From Helicobacteraceae bacterium (GTDB lineage Bacteria; Campylobacterota; Campylobacteria; Campylobacterales; SZUA-545): a stretch of DNA of 15,786 bases. The position numbers and the translations under genes are program-made. Positions 6,136-12,958 of the stretch are shown one piece after another; position 1 is the first letter of the stretch; each line of letters starts with the position of its first letter. Location: assembly GCA_031276985.1 (NCBI GenBank), contig JAISMA010000005.1, positions 1-15,786 on the forward strand, written 5' to 3'. Under the pieces are notes generated by a model. The model ran no database searches and was not told the DNA's origin. It saw nothing but the letters and a program-made list of their open reading frames with translations.

Positions 6136-6465
6136 TTAATTGTCGTCGTATGAAAAGCCGCGTCCGTCTTTGGCGTTCAGAATCAAAAACGCCTTCAGAT
6201 CGGGCATATCCCTGATGAAGCTCTCTTTGGTAATCGCGGGTTTGAGCTTGGGATACGCCGCGGCGACTTCGGCGATAAACCCTTCGCCGCGATTTTCAAA
6301 CAGCTTTTCCCATTCGGCGCTTGCGCGTTTGAACGCAAAATCCGCGCCGTTAATCGCCATTGCGTCGGCTAGGCGCGAGTAAAACAACCGCTCGCCTTTT
6401 TGGTAATCGCCAGCCGCCGCGAAAGACAAGCCGCCGATTAGCGCCGCCGCCAAAATGAGTCGCAT
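6136..6465 (-). CDS. Small exported protein of unknown function
   Basis: A 109-aa protein with ATG and a good AGGAG 6 bases upstream. Residues 1-18 (MRLILAAALIGGLSFAAA) form a Sec signal peptide with an AxA-type cleavage site, so the mature protein is periplasmic or secreted. The mature part, starting GDYQKGERLFYSRLADAM, is about 90 residues and mostly helical. It contains WEKLFENRGEGF and ends FLILNAKDGRGFSYDDN. The opening YQKGERLFYSR recalls small Campylobacterota cytochrome-c-like proteins (Y-x-K-G-x-x-L-F/Y), but no CXXCH haem motif is present, so a cytochrome function is not supported. The next minus-strand gene (the broken TPR) starts about 70 bases downstream and is also exported. They may share a transcript. 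Confidence 0.7.
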   Translation of the reverse strand: MRLILAAALIGGLSFAAAGDYQKGERLFYSRLADAMAINGADFAFKRASAEWEKLFENRGEGFIAEVAAAYPKLKPAITKESFIRDMPDLKAFLILNAKDGRGFSYDDN

Positions 6466-6479
6466 CGTAGCTCCTATTT

Positions 6480-6508
6480 TTGGTTTTTAATGAATAAAAT
6501 CATACAAT
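6480..6508 (+). promoter_or_regulatory. Promoter candidate for the tRNA-Arg
   Basis: TACAAT at 6503-6508 is a good -10 for a transcript starting about 15 bases before the tRNA. The region 17 bases upstream (TTGGTT, 6480-6485) is a weak -35. It interleaves with the divergent candidate at 6499-6526. Confidence 0.4.
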
Positions 6509-6526
6509 TACGCCCTTCAAATTCAA
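6499..6526 (-). promoter_or_regulatory. Promoter candidate for the 109-aa exported protein
   Basis: Read on the minus strand, TTGAAT (6521-6526), a 16-base spacer and TATGAT (6499-6504) lie about 34 bases before the ATG. It shares bases with the tRNA -10 on the other strand, so the two divergent promoters overlap. Confidence 0.42.
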
Positions 6527-6529
6527 AGT

Positions 6530-6605
6530 GCGTCCATAGCTCAACGGATAGAGCGTCGGTTTGCGGGGCCGGAGGTTGCAGGTTCGAGTCCTGCTGGGCG
6601 CGCCA
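6530..6605 (+). tRNA. tRNA-Arg (anticodon GCG)
   Basis: A full cloverleaf can be drawn. The acceptor GCGTCCA (6530-6536) pairs with TGGGCGC (6595-6601) with one T-G wobble. The D arm is GCTC...GAGC. The anticodon stem TCGGT/GCCGG has loop TTGCGGG (6561-6567), giving anticodon GCG at 6563-6565, which reads arginine CGC/CGU. The variable loop is AGGTT, the T arm GCAGG-TTCGAGT-CCTGC, discriminator G, and CCA is encoded (6603-6605). Two oddities: the anticodon is GCG rather than the usual bacterial ACG (read as ICG), and the last loop base (position 38) is G rather than A. The anticodon stem has wobble pairs at both ends. A frame on the other strand reads GLEPATSG, a well-known spurious translation of tRNA genes. 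Confidence 0.9.
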
Positions 6606-6690
6606 AAGCGTTTTTGCCGCTTAAATAACTCGCGTATCGAATCCATAACAAGCCGATGACTTTGCAAATGACGATTGATTTGCGACCATA

Positions 6691-6720
6691 TTTGAAGCGC
6701 CCGCGCGCTTTAAGGTTTTT
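6691..6720 (+). terminator. Intrinsic terminator downstream of the tRNA
   Basis: TTTGAAGCGC-CCGC-GCGCTTTAAG folds into a stem of about ten pairs (six perfect GC-rich core pairs plus A-T and G-T pairs) and is followed by GTTTTT. The T run is on the + side only, so it serves the tRNA transcript rather than the potassium-channel gene arriving from the other strand. Confidence 0.6.
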
Positions 6721-6776
6721 ATCCGCCAAACGGCGCAAACAAACCGCGCAAAAGGCGAAGGCGAAAGCGAAAGCGC

Positions 6777-7898
6777 TTAAATATATCTTAATTCTTCGGG
6801 CTTGTCTTTTTTGCGGATTAGTTTTTTGAAATATCCAATGCCCTCGCTCGTGCCGATAACGATCATTCTTGAATCGATCATCACCTGCGCGTCGCCGCCC
6901 GGCATTGGCAGAAATTTGCCGTCTTTTTCCTTGATCCCCACAATGCTTACCCGCGTAATTTCGCGCAAATGAGTCTCTTTTAGGCGCTTGAAAATTACCC
7001 AGCTTTGACGCGGCACTTCAACCTCTTCCATATCCAGCGGCGTATCGCGGCGATAGAGAAAACTCTCCAGCATATTTTCCATTTCGGGACGAAGCGCGAT
7101 CGTGCTAAGACGTTGCGCCATTAGGCGCGTCGGACTGACGACGTTGTCCGCGCCCAGCTTTTTGAGCTTTTCCGCGTCGCTTTGGTTTTCGCAACTCGCC
7201 AATATCCTAAACGGCTTGCGCCCAAGCTCGCGCTCGTAAAGACGCAAAGAGCTGATCATCGCAATGTTGTCCGAAACGTTTTTGGACAAACAGATCGCGC
7301 CTTTTGCGCTTGATAAGTGCGATTTTAAGATTGCGCTGTCCAAGTGCGGCGCTTCGTTGATGTAATAGGGGTATCTGTTTTGCTCCGCCTCGTCTTTGAA
7401 ACCCTCGCCGCCGTCGACCACGACAAACGGCACATGCGCGGCGCGTAGCTGTTTGCCAAGTTCCGCGGCGTATTCGTTATGAAAAAAGATAACGAAATGA
7501 TTTTTTAGTCTAGCGACTTTGTAGAGCATGGATCGCTCCTTAAAAAGTTGAATTAGCTTGCCGCGCCCCAAAACCTCGTTGAGCATCCCAAGCGAAAAGG
7601 TAAAAATGGCGAAGCCAAGCACGATTAAGGCAAAAGTAAACACCCGCCCTTCATACGAAATTGGCGCGATTTCGCCAAAACCTACTGTGGTAAAGGTGAT
7701 TCCCGTTTGGTAAAACGCGTCGATAAGCGACATATCGTCGATCGCCACGTATCCAAGCGCGCCAAACATCGTAACAAGCACGAGCATAATCAGCGGAATG
7801 CGAAAAGGACGCAGATGGGCGTAAATCTCGCCGTCTACATTAACTTCCGGACGCGAAGCGCTCCGCCAATGAAGAAACTTTTTTAATCTGTTAAGCAT
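6777..7898 (-). CDS. RCK-domain potassium channel protein
   Basis: A two-TM potassium channel with a cytosolic RCK/TrkA ligand-gating module, related to H. pylori HP0490 (HpKchA), also next to rpmB. With the ATG at 7898 it has 373 residues. TM1 is about 30-50 (IPLIMLVLVTMFGALGYVAI), then the pore helix and selectivity filter TFTTVGFGE (about 70), then TM2 (FALIVLGFAIFTFSLGML). The RCK-N domain begins at HFVIFFHNEYAAELG. Its usual glycine-rich GxGxxG nucleotide loop is not recognisable. A C-terminal RCK-C domain includes VPRQSWVIF and VMIDSRMIVIGTSEG. The frame can be extended to TTG at 7919 (seven more residues, MENNRDR), but the ATG start (MLNRLKKFLHW) fits the family better. Role: potassium uptake or homeostasis at the inner membrane. 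Confidence 0.85.
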   Translation of the reverse strand: MLNRLKKFLHWRSASRPEVNVDGEIYAHLRPFRIPLIMLVLVTMFGALGYVAIDDMSLIDAFYQTGITFTTVGFGEIAPISYEGRVFTFALIVLGFAIFTFSLGMLNEVLGRGKLIQLFKERSMLYKVARLKNHFVIFFHNEYAAELGKQLRAAHVPFVVVDGGEGFKDEAEQNRYPYYINEAPHLDSAILKSHLSSAKGAICLSKNVSDNIAMISSLRLYERELGRKPFRILASCENQSDAEKLKKLGADNVVSPTRLMAQRLSTIALRPEMENMLESFLYRRDTPLDMEEVEVPRQSWVIFKRLKETHLREITRVSIVGIKEKDGKFLPMPGGDAQVMIDSRMIVIGTSEGIGYFKKLIRKKDKPEELRYI

Positions 7899-7966
7899 TC
7901 GGTCTCGATTGTTCTCCAAAGCGATATTATGGAATATATCGGCTGTGTCGACAAACGGCGGGACGC

Positions 7967-7988
7967 TCCCAAAACGAATGTTTTGGGA
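7967..7988. terminator. Perfect hairpin between rpmB and the potassium channel gene
   Basis: TCCCAAAAC-GAAT-GTTTTGGGA is a perfect 9-bp inverted repeat with a four-base loop, 9 bases past the rpmB stop. No strict T run follows on the minus strand, so it may attenuate or protect the rpmB mRNA end rather than fully terminate. This would let the downstream channel gene be transcribed at lower level from the rpmB promoter. Confidence 0.4.
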
Positions 7989-7996
7989 AGGCGGTT

Positions 7997-8188
7997 TTAT
8001 TTGGAGGTTTTGCGAAGCGTTCGCAAAGTTGAAGCGGCGACTCTCACTTTGCGGGTCGAGCCGTCTCCAAGCGTAATGCGAACGACGCGCAGATTGACGT
8101 TAAACACGCGCTTTGTCTTGTTGTTTGCGTGGCTGACTCTGTGTCCAACCTGACGACTTTTGCCCGTAACGGCGCACTTTCTTGACAT
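7997..8188 (-). CDS. rpmB: 50S ribosomal protein L28
   Basis: A 63-aa basic protein starting MSRKCAVTGKSRQVGHRVSH, the canonical L28 N-terminus (RxCxxTGK, GxxVSHAN). It continues with NNKTKRVFNVNLRVVRI and a basic tail ending RTLRKTSK. L28 is a structural protein of the large ribosomal subunit. Length matches the family. The ribosome site GAAGGA precedes the ATG. The zinc-ligand cysteine pairs of C+ forms are not present (only one Cys). It is divergent from the orphan + strand gene that starts about 180 bases away. Confidence 0.95.
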   Translation of the reverse strand: MSRKCAVTGKSRQVGHRVSHANNKTKRVFNVNLRVVRITLGDGSTRKVRVAASTLRTLRKTSK

Positions 8189-8220
8189 TTTTTCCTTCTT
8201 TTTCAGAAAAATAAGCGGCG

Positions 8221-8226
8221 ATTCTA
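8221..8226 (-). promoter_or_regulatory. Candidate -10 for rpmB
   Basis: On the minus strand TAGAAT (5 of 6 to TATAAT) lies 32 bases before the rpmB ATG, with the AAGGA ribosome site between. No clear -35 is seen, which is normal for Campylobacterota promoters. Confidence 0.4.
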
Positions 8227-8290
8227 GCGAAATAGACCTTAGCGTAACCGCAATCGCGCTAAAATCGGCGCGAATCTAGGGCGACGTCGA

Positions 8291-8296
8291 TATAAT
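8291..8296 (+). promoter_or_regulatory. Consensus -10 for the orphan 8368-8961 gene
   Basis: A perfect TATAAT sits 71 bases before ATG 8368 with no recognisable -35. A transcript would start near 8303, leaving a leader of about 65 bases. It is the only consensus -10 on the + strand between rpmB and this ORF. Confidence 0.45.
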
Positions 8297-8367
8297 TTGC
8301 GCGTTTCAAACAACCTCGCAATTTTGAATCTTGCTTGGCGTTTGGCGACAAAAAAAAGGTTTATGGC

Positions 8368-8961
8368 ATGCAATCGATATGCGCGGTACTTGAAGAGTGG
8401 GTTATTCAAGACGGGAATTATCCCATATTACGCAAGAGCGATAAAGTAAATCTATCGTTTTATATAGAAATCTACGAATTTGAAGCTAAGACTCGTGAAG
8501 AAAAATATCTGTTTGAACGGATAAAATACGCCGAATATAATTTTAGCGGCAAGGTAATATACAAAAAGCGCGATCTGATCGTAGTAGATACGAACCAATT
8601 TAAGTTTTACATAGAGCTTGACGAAAAGGCAAAAGCGTCTGTAGGCGATTTTGTTAAAGGGCGCGGGCGATTGACAATCGATTATTTTGTATGGGTTGAA
8701 AACTTGCCAAAATACAAAGATCCGCCTAATATATTGTATAACCTGATCGTAGAAAAAATATACGTTATTAAGATTCCCAAAACGCATATAACCAGATCCG
8801 AAAACACGATCGGTTTTAGCGCGGCGTTAAGCGCTGAAGAGTTTAACCAAAACGATATGCAAGAGGCGGATCAAACCCGCAGCGCTTATGAATTTGCGTT
8901 TTATCTGCTTGATTTAGCGCCAATAGACGAAAATATAGAGACGACCTTTTGCTATCTTTAG
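8368..8961 (+). CDS. Orphan hypothetical protein, about 197 aa
   Basis: I do not recognise this family with confidence. From ATG 8368 the protein begins MQSICAVLEEWVIQDGNYP, followed by ILRKSDKVNLSFYIEIYEF. An alternative TTG at 8335 would add 11 residues but has no ribosome site, whereas ATG 8368 has AAGG at a good distance. The chain alternates strands (NLSFYIEI, FSGKVIYKKRDLIVVDTN, KFYIELDE, GRGRLTIDYFVWVE) and reads as a soluble beta-rich protein. There is no signal peptide or membrane helix. The acidic C-terminus ends ETTFCYL. The opening (EW-x-I-x-DG-x-YP, then K-x-N-LSF) recalls small solitary proteins found among toxin-immunity genes, including those like DUF6578, but that is a guess. 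It is clearly more AT-rich than neighbouring core genes, and it stands alone with its own -10 box, so horizontal acquisition is plausible. Confidence 0.65.
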   Translation: MQSICAVLEEWVIQDGNYPILRKSDKVNLSFYIEIYEFEAKTREEKYLFERIKYAEYNFSGKVIYKKRDLIVVDTNQFKFYIELDEKAKASVGDFVKGRGRLTIDYFVWVENLPKYKDPPNILYNLIVEKIYVIKIPKTHITRSENTIGFSAALSAEEFNQNDMQEADQTRSAYEFAFYLLDLAPIDENIETTFCYL

Positions 8962-8973
8962 ATCGCGCTAGTT

Positions 8974-9161
8974 TCAACGAAGCGTTTTTGAAGACAGGGC
9001 GGCTTCAAGGGCGCGGCGGATTTTTTGCGCCTCTCCGTCGTTGATTGCAATCGATTGTCGTCGGCTTTGGCAAAAATCCGAATTTTGATTACGATCGACG
9101 CGGATTTACCAAAGAGTGATTGCGTTTGAGCGTTTTGTTTTGCCGCGTAGCCGCGACGAGG
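8974..9161 (-). pseudogene. Probable remnant of a minus-strand gene (frameshifted)
   Basis: This gene-free gap of about 290 bases is not blank. On the minus strand one frame reads RRGYAAKQNAQTQSLFGK then SASIVIKIRIFAKADDNRLQ. A second frame continues with INDGEAQKIRRALEAALSSK to TGA at 8974-8976. Joined by one frameshift near 9050 they give about 60 protein-like residues. The family is unknown. The right part of the gap (about 9140-9230) may instead belong to a dispersed intergenic repeat. No RNA gene or strong terminator is visible. Confidence 0.3.
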
Positions 9162-9253
9162 TTAGAGAGGCGGGCGGACGCGTAACGCAACGCCACGGTT
9201 TTTCTTTGACGTAACGAAGCAGTAAAATAAATTATTAAAATAGTAAGCTAATT

Positions 9254-9865
9254 TTAAGGAAGCTCTAAAAGTTTGTGTAGTTGCGGCAAAACGCGGGATA
9301 CAACGCCAAATGAAAGCAATTCATCTTGCAACGCCAAAGCGCGTTTAAGCGAGGTTTTTTTATTTGATTCCAATTGCAAAATTGTAGTTACTCCGCGATC
9401 ATACGCGGCGCGAAACGGTTTTTTTAACAGCGTTTTTAAGTTAAGCGATTCGTCCACAACAAATTTTAACTCGTTAGCCCTTAGCGCTATATTGAAGTTG
9501 ATCGCGTATTTTGGCGGCTTTGGCGACGCGACGATATAAACGTTTTTATCGATTTCGCGCCAAAGCGATCCGTTGGTTTCTATTTTGACTTTTTTCCATA
9601 ATTTTAACAACGCGTCGCATAACGCGCCAAGCTCATTATGTATAAACGGCTCTCCGCCCGTTACGCTAAAGATCGCGCCGCCTAAGAGCGCCGCTTTTGA
9701 TACGATCTCGTCTATTGCGATCTCTTCGTATTTGCCTTCAAAAGAATAAACGCTATCGCACCATGCGCAACGCATATTGCATCCGTATAAACGAATAAAA
9801 ACGACGGCTTTTCCCATTAAAGCGCCTTCGCCCTCGATAGAGCGAAAAATTTCAACGACTTTCAC
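9254..9865 (-). CDS. queE: 7-carboxy-7-deazaguanine synthase
   Basis: A 203-aa radical SAM enzyme that converts 6-carboxytetrahydropterin to 7-carboxy-7-deazaguanine, the ring-contraction step of queuosine (preQ0) synthesis. The N-terminus MKVVEIFRSIEGEGALMG carries the conserved substrate segment (S-x-x-GEG). The iron-sulfur cluster motif CNMRCAWCDS (CX3CX2C, about residues 29-36) follows, then TGGEP at about 69-73 and KIETNGS. The length fits the short QueE class. The ATG overlaps the uvrC stop as ATGA (9862-9865), so translation is coupled. No other queuosine gene is in view. The gene ends in AT-rich sequence with no GC hairpin. Confidence 0.92.
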   Translation of the reverse strand: MKVVEIFRSIEGEGALMGKAVVFIRLYGCNMRCAWCDSVYSFEGKYEEIAIDEIVSKAALLGGAIFSVTGGEPFIHNELGALCDALLKLWKKVKIETNGSLWREIDKNVYIVASPKPPKYAINFNIALRANELKFVVDESLNLKTLLKKPFRAAYDRGVTTILQLESNKKTSLKRALALQDELLSFGVVSRVLPQLHKLLELP

Positions 9866-11658
9866 GCTTTTTCCTTTAAGGCTTTTGCCGCTTTTTGACC
9901 AGCCGCCGCCGCTATTTCGTCGTAAGTCGCGCCGTCGATCGCCTCGAACGAGCCAAAAACTTGAATCAGCCGTTTTAGCGTCGCTTCGCCGATACCTTTA
10001 ACTTTTAATAGCGCGAATTTTGCGTCCGTTTTGCGTTTTTGTTTGCGATGAAACGCGATTGCGAAACGATGAGCTTCATCGCGTAGTTTTTGAAAAAACT
10101 GAAGCCGTTTATCGCTAGTGTCCAAACGAAAAACTTCGCCGTTTGCGTACAGAATATCTTTCGCCGCGCCCTTTGCGCGATGAGCCTTGCCGTCGAGTTT
10201 TTCTTTGCCGATCGCAACTACGTCGATAGTTACGCCGACGCTGTTTAACACGTCGATCGCAAGCCTTCTTAGCGTTTCGCCGCCGTCGATTACCCAGCAA
10301 TCGGGCGGCGGATTTTCGCCAAACTTATCGGCTCTTTTGCTTAACGTTTCCAGCATTTGATCGTATTCGTTTTTTGCCGTTAGATTATAATGCCTGTAGT
10401 CGCCTTTTACCCAATCGTTCTTGTCAAAAACTACCATTGCGCCCACAGTCGCTTCTCCCATTATATGCGAATTGTCGAAAATCTCCAATCGCTTTGGCGC
10501 GTTTTCAAATTTCAGCAGATCTTTTATAGCCGTTTCAATCGACGAGTTTTGCGCCTCTTTTTTGAGAAGTTCTTTTGCGTTTTTAATCGCTAAATCCACT
10601 AGCGCTTTTTTCGCGCCAATCTTTGGAACGATAATCTCGAAGCGTTTTTTGTATAGCGCGTTTAACCAATCGGCGATCGTATCTTTTTCGACAAAATCTT
10701 TTGCGACGTATATGGTTGTCGCCGTAACGGGCGTATCGCGCGAATAAATAGACATAAACGATCGTTTATAAGCCTCGTCCTCGTCGTAACCTTGCGAAAA
10801 TTTAAAGCTCTGGCTCGCGCTTGATATGATCTTTCCTTCGCGCACAAACAGCGCCGCCGCCGCCGCGCTTGCGCCCAAATCCGCCAACGCCAAAACGTCG
10901 AAATTTTCTTTTCTCGCCAAATCGACGCCGCTTAATGCCGCGCTTGATAAAATGCCCCGTATTTGATCGCGTATTTTCGCCGCTTCCTCAAAATGCTCCG
11001 CGTTTGCGTATCGCGTCATTTGCGCTTCCAACGCTTTGGCGAGTTTTTCTTTATGGTTGATAAGCGCGGCGGCTTCGTTTATCATAGCGCGATAAGCTGT
11101 TTTGTCTATCAAACCAGCGCATGGAGCGGCGCATCTGCCGATCTGATAAAATAAACAGGCTTTTTTCTCCTTCAAGCAGCCGCGTTTTTGCGCGATCGGA
11201 AAAATAGAGTAAAGCGCGTCGTATATATATCTTGCCGCGCTTGCGAATGGTCCGAAATACTTAACTTTTTTCGCGCTAACGACCTTTCTTGTAATCTCAA
11301 AGCGCGGAAACTCTTCCGACAGATCGATATATATATACGGATATGTTTTATCGTCGCGCAACAATATGTTGTATTTTGGCTTAAGTTGTTTAATCAGCGA
11401 ATTTTCAAGTATTAGCGCGTCGCTTTCGCTCTCAACGACGATATATTCCAGCGCTCGCGTCTCGCCAATCATTTTGGCGATTCTCGCGCTCAAGCGCGGA
11501 TCGGGCGAGAGCTTCGGCGTAAAGGCGAAATACTGCTTCACGCGGTTTTTTAGGTTTTTGGCTTTGCCGATATATAAAAGCCGCCCGTTTTGATCGAAAT
11601 ACTGATAAACGCCCGCGCTTTGCGGCAGACGCTTAATGCTCTCTTCCAGCGGTTTCAT
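9862..11658 (-). CDS. uvrC: UvrABC excinuclease subunit C
   Basis: A 598-aa nucleotide excision repair endonuclease that makes the 3' and 5' incisions around DNA damage. Domains in order: N-terminal GIY-YIG nuclease (GVYQYF at about 17, YIGKAKNLKNRV at 31-42), a cysteine pair region (CLFYQIGRCAAPC, about 168-180), a UVR UvrB-binding helix pair (HFEEAAKIRDQI, about 218-229), the RNase H-like C-terminal nuclease (DNSHIMGEATVGAMVVF; VIDGGE; DEAHRFAIAFHRKQK), and a final helix-hairpin-helix (VKGIGEATLKRLIQVFG). Length is normal. In the RNase H core the usual DISH reads DNSH; the Asp and His are kept. AAAGGA precedes the ATG. It is followed by queE with a 4-base overlap and is divergent from the PAP2 gene. 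Confidence 0.96.
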   Translation of the reverse strand: MKPLEESIKRLPQSAGVYQYFDQNGRLLYIGKAKNLKNRVKQYFAFTPKLSPDPRLSARIAKMIGETRALEYIVVESESDALILENSLIKQLKPKYNILLRDDKTYPYIYIDLSEEFPRFEITRKVVSAKKVKYFGPFASAARYIYDALYSIFPIAQKRGCLKEKKACLFYQIGRCAAPCAGLIDKTAYRAMINEAAALINHKEKLAKALEAQMTRYANAEHFEEAAKIRDQIRGILSSAALSGVDLARKENFDVLALADLGASAAAAALFVREGKIISSASQSFKFSQGYDEDEAYKRSFMSIYSRDTPVTATTIYVAKDFVEKDTIADWLNALYKKRFEIIVPKIGAKKALVDLAIKNAKELLKKEAQNSSIETAIKDLLKFENAPKRLEIFDNSHIMGEATVGAMVVFDKNDWVKGDYRHYNLTAKNEYDQMLETLSKRADKFGENPPPDCWVIDGGETLRRLAIDVLNSVGVTIDVVAIGKEKLDGKAHRAKGAAKDILYANGEVFRLDTSDKRLQFFQKLRDEAHRFAIAFHRKQKRKTDAKFALLKVKGIGEATLKRLIQVFGSFEAIDGATYDEIAAAAGQKAAKALKEKA

Positions 11659-11739
11659 TCCGTCCTTTGCTAGGTTTATTTCGCGGGTTTCTAAAGTTGT
11701 AATGCTACACTGCCGAGTTTATATTTACTAAGGCAATCG

Positions 11740-12441
11740 ATGTTTTTTGGCGTTTCTTTGCGGTTTTTGGCGTTTGCCGCGCCGATCGCGTTGTTTTTAA
11801 TATCGTTTTCGGGCGTTGATATTTGGATTAGCTCTTTTTTCTACGAGGACGGCGTTTGGCGGCTAAAAAACGATCCGTTTTTGCTGTTTTTGTACGATTA
11901 CGCGCCGATCGGCACGGCTTTTTTTGCCCTTTGCTGTTTGGCGCTTGGCTCTGCCGCGTTTCTTTGCCGCGCCAAAGCCAAATCAAGCGACAAAGCGCGG
12001 TTTTTGTACGCGAGGCGTTATCTGCCGCTATTTTTGGTTTTGAGCTACGCGCTTGGTCCGGGTCTTGTGGTTAATACGATTTTCAAAGACAACTTCGGGC
12101 GCGCTCGCCCCGCGCAAATCGAGGAGTTCGGCGGCGATAAACGCTTCACGCCGCCTTTTGTCATTGCTAACGAATGCGAGAAGAATTGCTCGTTTTCAAG
12201 CGGGCACGCAACGGTAGGCTTTTATTTCGTTTCGCTGGCTTTGATTTTAAGCGGCGGCGCGGCGAAAGCGGTTTTCGCCTTTTCGGTTTTTTACGGCGCG
12301 TTGATAGGATTTGCGCGAATAGCGCAGGGCGGACATTTTTTTAGCGACGTCGCGTTTAGTTTTCTTTTCGTCTATCTAACGGCGAAAATACTTTATCATC
12401 TGATGTTTGTTCGCCTCAAACTTGGGCGCGGGACAATATGA
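11740..12441 (+). CDS. PAP2-family membrane phosphatase
   Basis: A 233-aa inner-membrane protein of the type 2 phosphatidic acid phosphatase superfamily. The three catalytic motifs are present: KDNFGRARP (KX6RP, about 117-125), CSFSSGHA (the S-x-S-GH form of PSGH, about 150-157) and RIAQGGHFFSDV (RX5HX3D, about 192-203). Several hydrophobic segments are visible, including LRFLAFAAPIALFLISF at the start, FFALCCLALGSAAFL, LFLVLSYALGPGLVV and the FYFVSLALILSGG and AVFAFSVFYGALIGF pair. Substrates in this phylum include undecaprenyl diphosphate, phosphatidylglycerophosphate and lipid A phosphates (LpxE/LpxF). The sequence does not decide between them, so no symbol is given. AAGG precedes the ATG at good spacing. 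The 3' end overlaps the convergent minus-strand gene by 26 bases. Confidence 0.88.
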   Translation: MFFGVSLRFLAFAAPIALFLISFSGVDIWISSFFYEDGVWRLKNDPFLLFLYDYAPIGTAFFALCCLALGSAAFLCRAKAKSSDKARFLYARRYLPLFLVLSYALGPGLVVNTIFKDNFGRARPAQIEEFGGDKRFTPPFVIANECEKNCSFSSGHATVGFYFVSLALILSGGAAKAVFAFSVFYGALIGFARIAQGGHFFSDVAFSFLFVYLTAKILYHLMFVRLKLGRGTI

Positions 12442-12853
12442 CTTTACGCGCGCGCTCGATCGCCTCAAAAACGGCTTTATTCGCGGCGCGGTTTTCAAAT
12501 CGCCCGTTGGCGCGCTCTTCGTAGACAAGCTCCGTCGGTTTTGGCTCGATGAAATCGCTTTTGCGATCGACGTAGAATTTGAAATTGTTCAGCTCAAATC
12601 CGTCGCATATCGAGGTTTCGCGTTTAAGCGCCTTGAAAAGCGACCTGATCTGATCGCGTTTGATATAATATTCCGACTTCATCGCTTGGCTGGAGAGCGT
12701 TAAAATCAACGTATCGCCGTTAAACCTAGCTGATCGCGCCGCCTCTTGCATTATCGGAGGAAGCGGCGCAAGCAAAGCGCGGATAACGCGCCGCTCTTTA
12801 TATTTTGGATTGGAGCCGAAAAGTTTATGAATTATCGTTTCGCCGTTTTTCAT
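12416..12853 (-). CDS. DUF721/DciA-like protein
   Basis: A 145-aa protein without membrane segments. The core FNGDTLILTLSSQAMKSEYY followed by IKRDQIRSLFKAL resembles the KH-like DUF721 domain (G-x-L-x-V/L-x-x-x-S-x-x-x-x-x-EL). DciA, a DUF721 protein, helps load the replicative helicase DnaB in bacteria that lack DnaC or DnaI. Campylobacterota carry short DUF721 proteins, so this assignment fits, but it rests on pattern memory. The preceding segment ALLAPLPPIMQEAARSARF fits the usual linker. The C-terminus is basic. The start is ATG with a weak ribosome site; TAAAAT at 12860-12865 (minus strand) ends six bases before the ATG, which would make the message leaderless if it is the -10. The 3' end overlaps the PAP2 gene. 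Confidence 0.55.
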   Translation of the reverse strand: MKNGETIIHKLFGSNPKYKERRVIRALLAPLPPIMQEAARSARFNGDTLILTLSSQAMKSEYYIKRDQIRSLFKALKRETSICDGFELNNFKFYVDRKSDFIEPKPTELVYEERANGRFENRAANKAVFEAIERARKVILSRAQV

Positions 12854-12958
12854 ATAGCGATTTTAGCTTTTCTTTTGTTGAGCGGTTGCGCGAAGCAGGG
12901 CGCGCCGTTTTGGTCGAGTCAAAAAGAGGCGAGGACGTTTGCCGTTGCCGCAAATTGA
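12827..12958 (+). CDS. Very small lipoprotein (43 aa)
   Basis: ATG at 12827 with GGAG 11 bases upstream gives MNYRFAVFHIAILAFLLLSG, then CAKQGAPFWSSQKEARTFAV and AAN. The hydrophobic run followed by LLSGC is a good lipobox, so the product should be lipidated on Cys20, leaving a mature peptide of 24 residues. The C-x-x-x-G-x-x-F/Y pattern right after the lipobox recalls LptM (YifL)-type short lipoproteins (C-x-x-KGPLY) that assist LPS transporter assembly; this is only a resemblance. The 5' end overlaps the start of the divergent DUF721-like gene by 27 bases and its 3' end overlaps nadB by 20 bases. Co-transcription with nadB is likely. Confidence 0.55.
   Translation: MNYRFAVFHIAILAFLLLSGCAKQGAPFWSSQKEARTFAVAAN

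Noticed and set aside
6541..6738. Minus-strand 65-codon frame containing GLEPATSG
   Set aside because: It is the antisense of the tRNA-Arg T arm and anticodon arm, a well-known spurious translation in bacterial genomes.
10115..11593. Many open frames on both strands within uvrC
   Set aside because: They are shadows of the uvrC frame; uvrC has all family motifs over its full length.
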